A stretch of DNA of 64,000 bases from Xanthomonas sp. DAR 34887 (GTDB taxonomy: Bacteria; Pseudomonadota; Gammaproteobacteria; Xanthomonadales; Xanthomonadaceae). A program made the translations under genes and the position numbers. The notes below the pieces were generated by a model. That model worked only from the letters and a program-made list of their open reading frames with translations. It had not been told where the DNA came from and did no database searches. The DNA is taken from positions 1,031,001 through 1,095,000 of the forward strand of contig NZ_CP162490.1 of the NCBI RefSeq assembly GCF_041245805.1, written 5' to 3'. This document shows, piece by piece, positions 56,713 through 64,000 of the stretch. Numbering within the stretch: the stretch's first letter is position 1; each line of letters opens with the position of its first letter.

Positions 56713-57252
56713 ATGCAATCGACGATCCCGGCGCAGTTGCGCGCACTCGCTTCGACTCTGGCCCTGGGCCTGTGCGCCTGCGCGCCGCTGGTCGCCTTGG
56801 CCGCCGATCCGGTCCCGGAACTGCAGCGCCAGCCCGGTGCCGCGCAGGCGGTGGGCGTGGTGCATACGATCCGGCAGATCCCAGAGGCCTGCGTGCGCTT
56901 CGAAGGCGTCTACACCGGCGATGCGGCGCAGCCCTACAAGTTTTCCGCGGTGCGCAGCAGCCCCACCTGCCAGCCGCGCGCCAAGCTGGTGGAGTTCGAC
57001 CAGGCCAAGCCCAGCGAGGCGACGGGTTGGAAGTTCAACGACGTGATCCGCGTGCCCAGCGCCGCCTGTCCGTCGCAGCAGGCGGTGGTGCGGGTGTGGC
57101 GCAAGCCGGTGGCGACCAAGGCGGATCTCGACGGCCAGGGCCAGTCGCGGATCTACCTGGAAGAGGCGAAGAAGCAGGCGGCGGCCGGCGCGATCGCGCA
57201 GGTGCCGCAGTTCGCCGCGCAGATGACGGTGGAAGGGAAGGCCTGCCGCTGA
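56713..57252 (+). CDS. Secreted hypothetical protein
   Basis: A 179-aa exported protein: Sec signal LALGLCACAPLVALAADPVP, then a mature region with three cysteines (PEACVRFEG, SSPTCQPRA, PSAACPSQQ) and a Lys/Ala-rich C-terminal helix (YLEEAKKQAAAGAIAQVPQF). No family is recognised. AAGGAG precedes the ATG. It is transcribed away from hppA with 257 bp between starts. Together with the protein at 53885 it brackets hppA, but there is no sequence similarity I can see between them. Confidence 0.7.
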   Translation: MQSTIPAQLRALASTLALGLCACAPLVALAADPVPELQRQPGAAQAVGVVHTIRQIPEACVRFEGVYTGDAAQPYKFSAVRSSPTCQPRAKLVEFDQAKPSEATGWKFNDVIRVPSAACPSQQAVVRVWRKPVATKADLDGQGQSRIYLEEAKKQAAAGAIAQVPQFAAQMTVEGKACR

Positions 57253-57519
57253 GCTGTTGCGCGTAGCGACAGGCCTCGCGGCATTCGGCTGCTCGCGACT
57301 GCTAGCGCAGCATCGCCGATGGGTTGCGCGGTCATCGAGTGGCCGCGCACGTTTGCTGGCTCACCGGTGCGCTCGCATGCTCGCGCCGTTCGCCGGGCTC
57401 AGCTCCGTAGCCGCTGCCTGAAATGCATTTCTCTCGGCCGCGAACGCGCGGTGCCGCGCACCGTCGCCGGTTCCAATCAACTGCATAGGCCGTGCGAACC
57501 GCGCGCACTATCGAACCAG

Positions 57520-57735
57520 CTACCCTCGTGGCTGCCGTCGGCGCAACCATTCGTCGGCAACCTTGCCCATGCGCTTGGGCGTGCCGTCCTTGATCCACGC
57601 CATGAAGGCGCGATCGAACTTGAACTCGGCGCCACAGGCGCCGGCCAGGAACCGGCGCACTGCCTGCGTATTGCGGTAGGTCTCGTTCACCGGCGTTGCG
57701 CGCGTGATCGGGCCGTTGTGCCAGTCGAAGCTCAT
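57520..57735 (-). CDS. Small SAP-like/DUF6434-type protein
   Basis: A 71-aa basic protein: MSFDWHNGPITRATPVNETY, RNTQAVRRFLAGACGAEFKF, DRAFMAWIKDGTPKRMGKVA. I recognise this as the DUF6434 type of small protein, whose function is unknown; a SAP-like nucleic-acid-binding helix pair has been suggested by its length and charge. The start at 57735 follows AAGGA; longer frames upstream are unlikely. The 267 bp before it (57253-57519) hold nothing I can identify. Confidence 0.6.
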   Translation of the reverse strand: MSFDWHNGPITRATPVNETYRNTQAVRRFLAGACGAEFKFDRAFMAWIKDGTPKRMGKVADEWLRRRQPRG

Positions 57736-57829
57736 CTCGTTCCTTGTCGATCGTGCGCGCCGATCGCGGTCTTGTCTTTCGTCGCGCTCTTGGCAATAGT
57801 ACTGCACGCGCCAGAAGATCCGAGCATCC

Positions 57830-59149
57830 ATGCGATTTCAATCGATTGTCAGCGGCTTGTTGTTGCTGACGGCGGCGACGGCCGCGAGTACGGCCGCGGT
57901 GCCTTCCGCCACGGCCGTGCCGGATGCGCCCGCGCCGGATACGGCGGCGCGCGTCCAGGCCGCCAACGACCAGTCCGTGCAGGACGCCATGCATGGCCGC
58001 TATCTGGATGCCTCGTTCGGCCTGCTGGCGCATCTCGGCGTGGCCTCGGCGGGCGATATCCAGGATGCGGACGTGTTCGACCAATGGGCGCAGGTGATGT
58101 CGTGCATGACCGGTATGCCGACGTTCAATCCGGCGAAGGCGGCGGACTTCCACGTGCCGGAGGAGCAGCTCGCCGACCTGCGCGGCGCGCACGGCGTTGC
58201 CGCGGTTGCGGAGATCGTGCGCCGCGCGCGCCGCACCAGCATCGTGATCCTCGACGAGAACCATCTCGATCCGCGCGGCCGCGCGTTCGGGCTGGAGGTC
58301 GCGCGCGCCTTGCGCCCGCTCGGCTACACTGTGCTGGCGGCCGAGGCGTTGAAGCGCGATGCCGACGATGCGGTCTCGCGCGACAAGATGGCGGCGCTCT
58401 CGAAGGATGGCTACCCACGGCAGACGAGCGGCTACTACCTGCACGATCCGGTCTTCGCCGATTTCCTGCGCCAGTCGCTCGCGCTGGGCTATCGCCTGGT
58501 GTCGTACGAAACCACGCGCACGGACTACGCCGCCGATCCCGGCGAGGCCCAGGCGCAGCGGGAGCAGGACCAGGCCGACAACCTCATCCGGCGCGCGCTC
58601 GAGCAAGCTCCCGCCAGCAAGATCCTGATCTATGCCGGCGAACACCATGCCGCCGAACGGCCGATCGCCGCAGAGGGCGGAAAGGTCGAGATGATGGCGC
58701 AGCGGCTCAAGCGCGCCACGGGCGTCGATCCGCTGACGATCGACCAGGCGGGCCTGTCGCCGATCCCGATGAATCGGCCCGACGCCGACCTGTACGCCAT
58801 CGCCGAACCCAAGACGCACGGCCGGTCCGTGGTCCTGATGCGGCACGGCAAGCCGCTGACGGTGGGCCTGCTCGCCGGTTCGGTGGATCTGCAAGTCGTG
58901 CACCCGCGCACGACGCTCGTCGCCGGGCGTCCGCAATGGCTGACGGGCATGGGCCGCACGCCGAGTCCGATCCCGCAGGCGCTGTTGCCGACCGCCGGCA
59001 CCCGCCTGGTCCAGGCCTTCGTCGCGCGCGAGGGCGACGACGCGATCGCGCTGGACCAGGTGCTGGTCGCGCCGGGAACCGCAGCTCCCGCGTTGATGCT
59101 GCCGTCGCTGCCGGTTCGCTACGCCGTGCAGGAACGCGACGCGCGCTAG
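57830..59149 (+). CDS. Secreted Tiki/erythromycin-esterase-like protein
   Basis: A 439-aa protein with a signal peptide (SGLLLLTAATAASTAAV). The central part has the core of the EreA/ChaN/Tiki superfamily: TSIVILDENHLDPRGRAFGL (ENH, residues 143-145), a Glu after a strand in YTVLAAEALK (about 172), and a second Gly-Glu-His motif ILIYAGEHHAAERPI (270-273). These residues form the active or haem-binding site in relatives. The rest is unassigned. It could be a hydrolase or a haem-related protein; I cannot choose. The TAG stop lies in the CTAG flanking the mobile element that follows. Confidence 0.6.
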   Translation: MRFQSIVSGLLLLTAATAASTAAVPSATAVPDAPAPDTAARVQAANDQSVQDAMHGRYLDASFGLLAHLGVASAGDIQDADVFDQWAQVMSCMTGMPTFNPAKAADFHVPEEQLADLRGAHGVAAVAEIVRRARRTSIVILDENHLDPRGRAFGLEVARALRPLGYTVLAAEALKRDADDAVSRDKMAALSKDGYPRQTSGYYLHDPVFADFLRQSLALGYRLVSYETTRTDYAADPGEAQAQREQDQADNLIRRALEQAPASKILIYAGEHHAAERPIAAEGGKVEMMAQRLKRATGVDPLTIDQAGLSPIPMNRPDADLYAIAEPKTHGRSVVLMRHGKPLTVGLLAGSVDLQVVHPRTTLVAGRPQWLTGMGRTPSPIPQALLPTAGTRLVQAFVAREGDDAIALDQVLVAPGTAAPALMLPSLPVRYAVQERDAR

Positions 59150-59411
59150 GGCGTGTCATCGATCCCGAGTAGGTCGCGTTGGGTCTGTCAGGTTGCCAGC
59201 CGGCGCTGCGTGGCGCAGCGCCTGACTGGCGGTCAGGTCAAGCCGCGCGGCGCTGGCTGGCGGCCTGACAGGCCCAACCCGCAGGGCCGCTCTTGTGCGC
59301 CCTGGGCGCCAGGTCATCGCCCGGGTGGAGCCATCCTCCCCGCCTTCTCACGCGTGCTGCCTCGTGCACGCACAAGAACGGCGCGATCTGCTCGGGGATT
59401 GATGACACGCC
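59150..59411. mobile_element. 262-bp MITE-like element with CTAG target duplication
   Basis: The ends are inverted repeats: GGCGTGTCATCGATCCCGAG on the left and the reverse complement GGCGTGTCATCAATCCCCGA on the right. CTAG flanks both ends directly (59146-59149 and 59412-59415), which fits target duplication by an IS5-type transposase. Inside, 59178-59210 pairs with 59246-59278 (33 bp, five differences), giving a large hairpin. No transposase is encoded, so movement would need one elsewhere in the genome. The remaining gap 59416-59644 shows nothing. Confidence 0.75.
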
Positions 59412-59644
59412 CTAGGGCCGACGACGCGATTGGACTGGATCCATTCCATCCGCGTTAACCGGCGCTAGGCCGTCGCGAGGGCGCGCGGCGCGGGTGCCGG
59501 AGACGGCAAGCCTAATGAGGCGAATTCGCTGCGTTCGCTGCAGCTTTCGCCAACGCGTTCGCGGGCGGTGATGCCATCCTCCATGCACCACGCGCGCATC
59601 GACGTGAGCCTATGCGCCGTCATGGCCGGCGCGCGCCGGGCGGG

Positions 59645-60904
59645 TCAGCCCTCCCAGGCCGGCAGCTTCTTCTTCATCGCCACGTTCTTCAGCGCCACGT
59701 ACTTCGGCAGCCCGTCGCTGCGGTCGTAGGGCGGATACGCTTCGCCGCGGATCAGCGGCTGCAGGTAGCGACGCGCCTTCTCGGTGATGCCGAACCCGTC
59801 CTTGCGCAGGAACGCCGGCGGCATCTTCTTCTCGTGGTTGGCGATCTTGCTCAGCGGCGCGGCCTCGATCTTCCAGCGGTACGGCGCATCGCTGCTGCGC
59901 ACGATCACCGGCATCACCGCGTTCATGCCCTTCAGCGCGAACTGCACCGCGGCCTTGCCGGCCGCCTGCGCCTGCTCCCAGTCGGTCCTGGAGGCGATGT
60001 GGCGGGCCGAGCGCTGCAGGTAGTCGGGCAGGGTCCAGTGCACCTTGTAGCCGAGTTCGGCCTTGACCTTGCCGGCCAGGTACGAGGCCACGCCGCCGAG
60101 CTGGCTGTGGCCGAACGCGTCGGTGCCGCCGCGGGCGTCGGCGACGAAGCGGCCGTCGGCGGTCTGGATGCCTTCGCTGGCCACCACCACGCACCAGCCG
60201 ACCTTGTCCACCACCTTGCGCACCTGCGCCAGGAACGCGGCTTCGTCGTAGGCGCGTTCTGGGAACAGGATGATCTGCGGCGCGTCGTCGGGCGACTGCG
60301 CGGCCAGTCCGGCCGCGGCGGCCAGCCAGCCGGCATGGCGGCCCATCGCCTCGTAGACAAAAACCTTGGTCGAGGTCTCGGCCATCGCCGCCACGTCCAG
60401 CGCCGCCTCGCGCACCGACACCGCGGTGTACTTGGCGGCCGAACCGAAGCCGGGACAAGTGTCGGTGACCGCCAGGTCGTTGTCGATGGTCTTGGGCACG
60501 CCGATGCAGTGCAGCGGATAGCCGAACGCGTCGGCCAGCTGCGACACCTTCCACGCGGTGTCGGCCGAATCGTTGCCGCCGTTGTAGAGGAAGTAGCGCA
60601 CGTCGTGCGCCTGCAACACCTGCAGCAGACGCTCGTACTTGGCGCGGTCGGCCTCCAGCGACTTGAGCTTGTAGCGGCACGAACCGAACGCGCCGCCGGG
60701 CGTGTGCGCCAGCGCGCGGATCGCCGCGGCCGACTCCTTGGAGGTGTCGATCAGCTCCTCGCGCAGCGCGCCGAGGATGCCGTTGCGCGCGGCCAGGACC
60801 TTGACCTTGCGTGCGCGCGCCTCGCCGATCACGGCGGCGGCGCTGGCGTTGATGACGGCGGTGACGCCGCCGGACTGGGCATACAGCAAGGTGCCTTGGG
60901 CCAT
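59645..60904 (-). CDS. pfp: Pyrophosphate-dependent 6-phosphofructokinase
   Basis: A 419-aa phosphofructokinase of the PPi type. The donor site reads YNGGNDSADTAWK, where ATP enzymes have GGDGS, and the catalytic loop is VPKTIDNDLAVTDTCPGFGS, where PKTIDND is diagnostic of PPi use. GRHAGWLAAAAGLAAQ and the fructose-6-phosphate site follow. It reversibly converts fructose-6-phosphate and PPi to fructose-1,6-bisphosphate and phosphate, working in glycolysis or gluconeogenesis. ATG 60904 begins MAQGTLLYAQSGGVTAVINA. It is divergent from adk. Confidence 0.94.
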   Translation of the reverse strand: MAQGTLLYAQSGGVTAVINASAAAVIGEARARKVKVLAARNGILGALREELIDTSKESAAAIRALAHTPGGAFGSCRYKLKSLEADRAKYERLLQVLQAHDVRYFLYNGGNDSADTAWKVSQLADAFGYPLHCIGVPKTIDNDLAVTDTCPGFGSAAKYTAVSVREAALDVAAMAETSTKVFVYEAMGRHAGWLAAAAGLAAQSPDDAPQIILFPERAYDEAAFLAQVRKVVDKVGWCVVVASEGIQTADGRFVADARGGTDAFGHSQLGGVASYLAGKVKAELGYKVHWTLPDYLQRSARHIASRTDWEQAQAAGKAAVQFALKGMNAVMPVIVRSSDAPYRWKIEAAPLSKIANHEKKMPPAFLRKDGFGITEKARRYLQPLIRGEAYPPYDRSDGLPKYVALKNVAMKKKLPAWEG

Positions 60905-61048
60905 GGTCGGGACTCGCTCCTGGGGTGGGGACATTGCCGGGACATTGCCCGGATGCGTTAAGCTGGGGGCCTTGCGGTACAGCGCAGGCGTGGCCCCGAG
61001 TCTAACGCCGCCGGCCGCGCACGGTAATTTCCTCGAGGAGTCAGGTTG

Positions 61049-61612
61049 ATGCGATTGGTTCTGTTGGGACCGCCCGGATCGGGCAAGGGCACGCAGGCGA
61101 GCCGCCTGAAGGACAAGCTGCAGATCCCGCACATTTCCACCGGCGATCTGTTGCGTGCCGAAGTCGCCGCCGGCACCCCGCTGGGCGTGCAGGCCAAGGA
61201 AGTGATGGCGCGTGGCGACCTGGTTTCCGACGACATCCTGCTCGGCATGCTCGAATCGCGCCTGGGCCGCGACGACGTCGCCAACGGTTTCATCCTCGAC
61301 GGCTATCCGCGCAACCTGGCGCAGGCCTCGGCGCTGGACGAGCTGCTGGCCAAGATCGGCCAGCCGCTGGACGCGGTCGTGCAACTGGACGTGGCCACCG
61401 AACTGCTGGTCGAGCGCATCGCCGGCCGCGCCAAGGCCGAAGGCCGCGAAGACGACAACCCCGAGTCGGTGCGCAAGCGCCTGCAGGTGTACAACGATTC
61501 GACCGCGCCGGTGATCGGGTTCTACGACAAGCGCGGCACCCTGGCGCGCGTGGACGGCGTCGGCTCGCTGGACGACGTGCTGGCGCGCATCCTGGCGGCG
61601 ATCGGCCGCTGA
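61049..61612 (+). CDS. adk: Adenylate kinase (short-LID form)
   Basis: A 187-aa enzyme that interconverts ATP + AMP and two ADP. P-loop GPPGSGKGTQASRL at residues 8-16, AMP site ISTGDLLRAEVA, and DGYPRNLAQASALDELL. The LID is short (AEGREDDNPESVRKRL), the usual form of Xanthomonadaceae, without zinc cysteines. GAGGAG is eight bases before the ATG at 61049; the TTG just before it is less likely. It also recycles AMP formed together with PPi by adenylating enzymes. Confidence 0.97.
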   Translation: MRLVLLGPPGSGKGTQASRLKDKLQIPHISTGDLLRAEVAAGTPLGVQAKEVMARGDLVSDDILLGMLESRLGRDDVANGFILDGYPRNLAQASALDELLAKIGQPLDAVVQLDVATELLVERIAGRAKAEGREDDNPESVRKRLQVYNDSTAPVIGFYDKRGTLARVDGVGSLDDVLARILAAIGR

Positions 61613-61738
61613 GACGGCCTTGCGCCGAGCGCCCGCCTCGTTGCGGCGTGCTCGGCGCGAGCGATGGTCGATGGTCGATGGTTCGTCCCGTCCGCGGCGC
61701 CCCCTTTGCGGACCCGCGGCCATCTTGCTGGGCGCACT

Positions 61739-62171
61739 GTAGAAGGGCTTCAGCCCCGACGGTTTCGGAAGTCGGAAGGTTCGCCGCTGCGCTTGTCGCG
61801 GTTGAACCGCTCCTGCAAGGTTTGGGCTTGGTTGCCTGGGGACGTTGTGGAAGTGCTTTTCGTTCCAGCATTGCCCGCGCCGGCGCTTCTGCTGCTTTTT
61901 CTATCGCGACTGATGATCCGGGCCATCTGGAGCCTCTCCCAAGGGATTGCAGCCTGCTCGCTTGGTGCACTGTGGGAGGGACTTCAGTCCCGACGGTTTC
62001 CGAAGCCGCCGAGTCCGCCGCTGCATTCGTCGCGGCTAGAGCCGCTCCAGCAGGGACTTGCGGCAAGCTGACTGGGTGCACTGTAGGAGGGGCTTCAGCC
62101 CCGACAGGCTGTGTCCGAAGTCTGCACATCTCGCACTTCCCTTGTCGCGGTTGAAACCGTTCCTGCAAGGG
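61739..62171. repeat. Three-unit array of REP-like palindromes
   Basis: Units at 61739-61820, 61971-62055 and 62081-62171 share one plan: a GGTGCACTGT-like lead, a GTAGGAGGGGCTTCAGCCCC-type palindrome and CGAC, a variable 30-50 bp, then TTGTCGCGGTTGAAACCGCT-type palindrome ending CCTGCAAGG. This is the same palindrome family seen at 6.5, 19.5, 35.1 and 51.3 kb, here as head-tail pairs in direct order, like a BIME cluster. No RAYT transposase is near. Confidence 0.85.
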
Positions 62172-62667
62172 AAAAGGACGTAAGGCCGGCGTGTGCGGCG
62201 CGCGCGCAGGGTTCAATCCCGCCAGGGCGTCGACCAACTCCGGCTGCCGCGCGTCCGTGCCACTAGGTCAGCGAACCGCTTTCTGCGCAAGATCCAACCG
62301 CATCCGCCGTCAACAGTGGGCAGGCCAAACCGACGCCTCCCGCCACGCGCGGACGCGGGCGGGAGGCCGGAAACGTTAGGTGCCAGCGAACGGGCTTGCT
62401 CAGGGCCCCACAACATGAGCTCCCTTGGGGATGGCCTCTTGGGGAGTAGGACCGTAGGGTGTTGCGGCTGGCCCGTTCATTTTCGATGTTGGCTCCCGAC
62501 TTGCCTATCGGGAACTTTCTTCAGGGGGTGTGGGGGATTCCCTACTTGACGTCGCCGCCATTTCGAGCGCTGAGCGGCAGGCGCCAGCCCATCGGTGGGC
62601 CGCGCCGCGGACCGGCCGCCGCACCGTGCCGGTTTGCGCGCGTCGGGGGATCGGCGACAATCGCGGC
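62172..62667. other. Unassigned, strongly structured intergenic DNA before mpl
   Basis: About 500 bp without a convincing gene. It contains a 10-bp stem GCCTCCCGCC/GGCGGGAGGC (about 62336-62366) and a longer imperfect rod pairing AGCGAACGGGC (about 62388) with GCCCGTTC (about 62478) plus inner CACAACA with TGTTGCG. A CCCGA/TCGGG hairpin follows, ending AACTTTCTT (about 62497-62522), terminator-like on the plus strand. It might encode a small RNA or be remnant DNA. The mpl promoter must also be here. Confidence 0.4.
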
Positions 62668-64000
62668 ATGAGCAAGATCCATATTCTCGGCATCGCCGGT
62701 ACGTTCATGGGCGGTGTCGCCGCGTTGGCGCGCGAACTCGGCGATGAGGTCGAAGGCAGCGACCAGGCGATCTACCCGCCGATGTCCACGCAACTGGAAC
62801 AGCTGGGCATCGCGCTGAAGCAGGGTTACCTGCCCGAACACATCGCGGCCGACTGCGCGCAGGTGATCGTCGGCAATGCGCTGTCGCGCGGCAATGCCGC
62901 GGTCGAGGCGGTGCTGGATTCCGGTCGCGCCTACACCTCCGGCGCACAGTGGCTGAGCGAGCGGGTGCTGCCCGGGCGCGATACGCTGGCGGTGGCCGGC
63001 ACCCACGGCAAGACCACCACGACCAGCATCCTGACCTGGCTGCTGCAGGCGGCCGGCCGCGAGCCCGGGTTCCTGATCGGCGGCGTGGCCGAGGATTTCG
63101 GCGTGTCCGCGCGTTTGGGGCGTCCGGTTGCCGAACTCTCATCCATCGCTTCGCGCCAGCTTCTCCCGGAGGGAGAAGGAGATCAGGTGCAGGACCTGGC
63201 GGACCGGCCGTTGTTCGTTGTGGAAGCCGACGAATACGACACCGCGTTCTTCGACAAGCGCAGCAAGTTCGTGCACTACCGGCCGCTGGTGGCGATCCTC
63301 AACAACCTCGAGTACGACCACGCCGACATCTTTCCGGATGTCGCCGCGATCCAGCGCCAGTTCCACCATCTGGTGCGCACCGTGCCGCGGCGCGGGCGGC
63401 TGATCGTCAACGGCGAGGACGCGCATCTGCGCGAGGTGTTGGCGATGGGCTGCTGGACGCCGGTGGAGCGCTTCGGGTTCGATCCGGCGTTCGAATGGAG
63501 CGCGCGCCTGCTCGCGGCCGACGGCAGCCATTTCGCTGTCTTGCATCAAGGCCAGCAACTGGGCGAAGTGCGCTGGCCGTTGCTCGGCCGGCACAACGTG
63601 ATGAACGCGTTGGCCGCGTTGGCCGCGGTACACGCTGTAGGGGTGACGCCGGCGCAGGTGATGCCGGCGCTGGCGCAGTTCCGCAGCGTCAAGCGACGCC
63701 TGGAAGTGCTGGGCCAGGCGCAGGGCATCACCGTCTACGACGATTTCGCGCATCACCCCACCGCGATCCGCACCACCCTGGAAGGCTTGCGCGCCAAAGT
63801 GGGCGCGGCGCGCATCGTGGTGGCGATGGAACCGCGCAGCAATTCGATGCGGCTGGGCGCGCATGCCGATGCGCTGGCGCCGGCGCTGGACGCGGCCGAT
63901 GCGGTGGTGTTCCTGCAACGGCCGGAGCTGGCCTGGGATGCCGGCAAGGTGATCGCGGCGGTCCGCGGCCAGGCCTGTGCCGCCGCGGACGTGGACGCGT
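62668..64000 (+). CDS. mpl: UDP-N-acetylmuramate:L-alanyl-gamma-D-glutamyl-meso-diaminopimelate ligase (partial)
   Basis: The first 444 codons are present; the gene runs off the window. Mpl reattaches recycled murein tripeptide to UDP-MurNAc. Motifs: HILGIAGTFMGGVAALAREL, the ATP loop VAGTHGKTTTTSILTWLLQA, VVEADEYDTAFFDKRSKFVH, LNNLEYDHADIFPDVAAIQR and VYDDFAHHPTAI. Between GVSARLG and FVVEADEYD there are about 30 extra residues (starting RPVAELSSIASRQLLPEGEG) encoded by a dispersed repeat inserted in frame. The core motifs are intact on both sides, so the enzyme probably works. Confidence 0.95.
   Translation, partial: MSKIHILGIAGTFMGGVAALARELGDEVEGSDQAIYPPMSTQLEQLGIALKQGYLPEHIAADCAQVIVGNALSRGNAAVEAVLDSGRAYTSGAQWLSERVLPGRDTLAVAGTHGKTTTTSILTWLLQAAGREPGFLIGGVAEDFGVSARLGRPVAELSSIASRQLLPEGEGDQVQDLADRPLFVVEADEYDTAFFDKRSKFVHYRPLVAILNNLEYDHADIFPDVAAIQRQFHHLVRTVPRRGRLIVNGEDAHLREVLAMGCWTPVERFGFDPAFEWSARLLAADGSHFAVLHQGQQLGEVRWPLLGRHNVMNALAALAAVHAVGVTPAQVMPALAQFRSVKRRLEVLGQAQGITVYDDFAHHPTAIRTTLEGLRAKVGAARIVVAMEPRSNSMRLGAHADALAPALDAADAVVFLQRPELAWDAGKVIAAVRGQACAAADVDA
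63136..63181 (+). repeat. Intergenic-type repeat inserted in frame within mpl
   Basis: CTCTCATCCATCGCTTCGCG, then CCAGCTTCTCCCGGAGGGAG and AAGG, parallel the ACCCTCATCCGCCCTTCGGG, CACCTTCCCCCGATGGGAGA, AGG module at 3975-4019. Both have the same order of elements, including the TTCTCCC/GGGAGAA hairpin. The frame of mpl is kept through it. Confidence 0.75.

Noticed and set aside
62205..62235. GGGTTCAATCCCGCC, similar to a tRNA T-arm
   Set aside because: The stem does not pair correctly and no acceptor, D or anticodon arm can be built around it.

Overview
The window is a continuous, very GC-rich chromosomal stretch that looks like Xanthomonas or a close Xanthomonadaceae relative. The clues are the gene order (waaA, tolC, pcm; one ilv-leu operon; pfp, adk, mpl), a proton-pumping pyrophosphatase next to pyrophosphate enzymes, a large TonB-dependent receptor, and the many dispersed GTAGGAGCGGCTTCAGCC-type and CCCCTCTCCC-type repeats. 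There is no phage, integrative element, CRISPR array, rRNA or recognisable tRNA. This assignment rests on recognition of gene families, not on a database search.

Layout. 1-8.8 kb: end of a malic enzyme (maeB), a small XRE regulator, then envelope genes: a zinc-finger microprotein, a glycosyltransferase, an O-antigen ligase/polymerase, lipid A acyltransferase (lpxL), Kdo transferase (waaA), tolC and pcm. 8.9-16.2 kb: a TetR regulator divergent from a tightly overlapping seven-gene operon. The operon carries a thermostable-hemolysin-family protein (GNAT/LuxI-like), an adenylate-forming enzyme, a haem-oxygenase-like metal enzyme, a short-chain dehydrogenase, a secreted helical-repeat protein and an OmpR/QseC-type two-component system. 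I consider this the best candidate for an undescribed pathway. 16.3-19.4 kb: a propeller-sensor diguanylate cyclase.

19.7-29.2 kb: a minus-strand branched-chain amino acid operon, ilvC-ilvG-ilvM-ilvA-leuA-leuC-orf60-leuD-leuB. It is preceded by a promoter, a leader peptide with an LLVLVLI stretch and an attenuator. 29.5-34.9 kb: ECF sigma factor plus transmembrane kinase with C-terminal helical repeats, an AraC/GyrI regulator and a BTAD regulator. 35.9-44.6 kb: gamma-glutamyltransferase, a BCCT transporter, a soluble chemotaxis-like receptor, a TPP riboswitch with thiC, and a channel-like membrane protein. 44.9-51.1 kb: a CadC-like transmembrane regulator, an AraC regulator and a TonB-dependent receptor.

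51.9-64 kb: an HDOD protein, inorganic pyrophosphatase (ppa), H+-pyrophosphatase (hppA), small secreted proteins, a Tiki/erythromycin-esterase-like protein, a 262-bp MITE-like element, pyrophosphate-dependent phosphofructokinase (pfp), adenylate kinase (adk) and the start of mpl. The mpl gene carries an in-frame copy of a dispersed repeat. Intergenic DNA is rich in palindromic repeats, including two 313-bp copies of the same element 16 kb apart and a three-unit array between adk and mpl.
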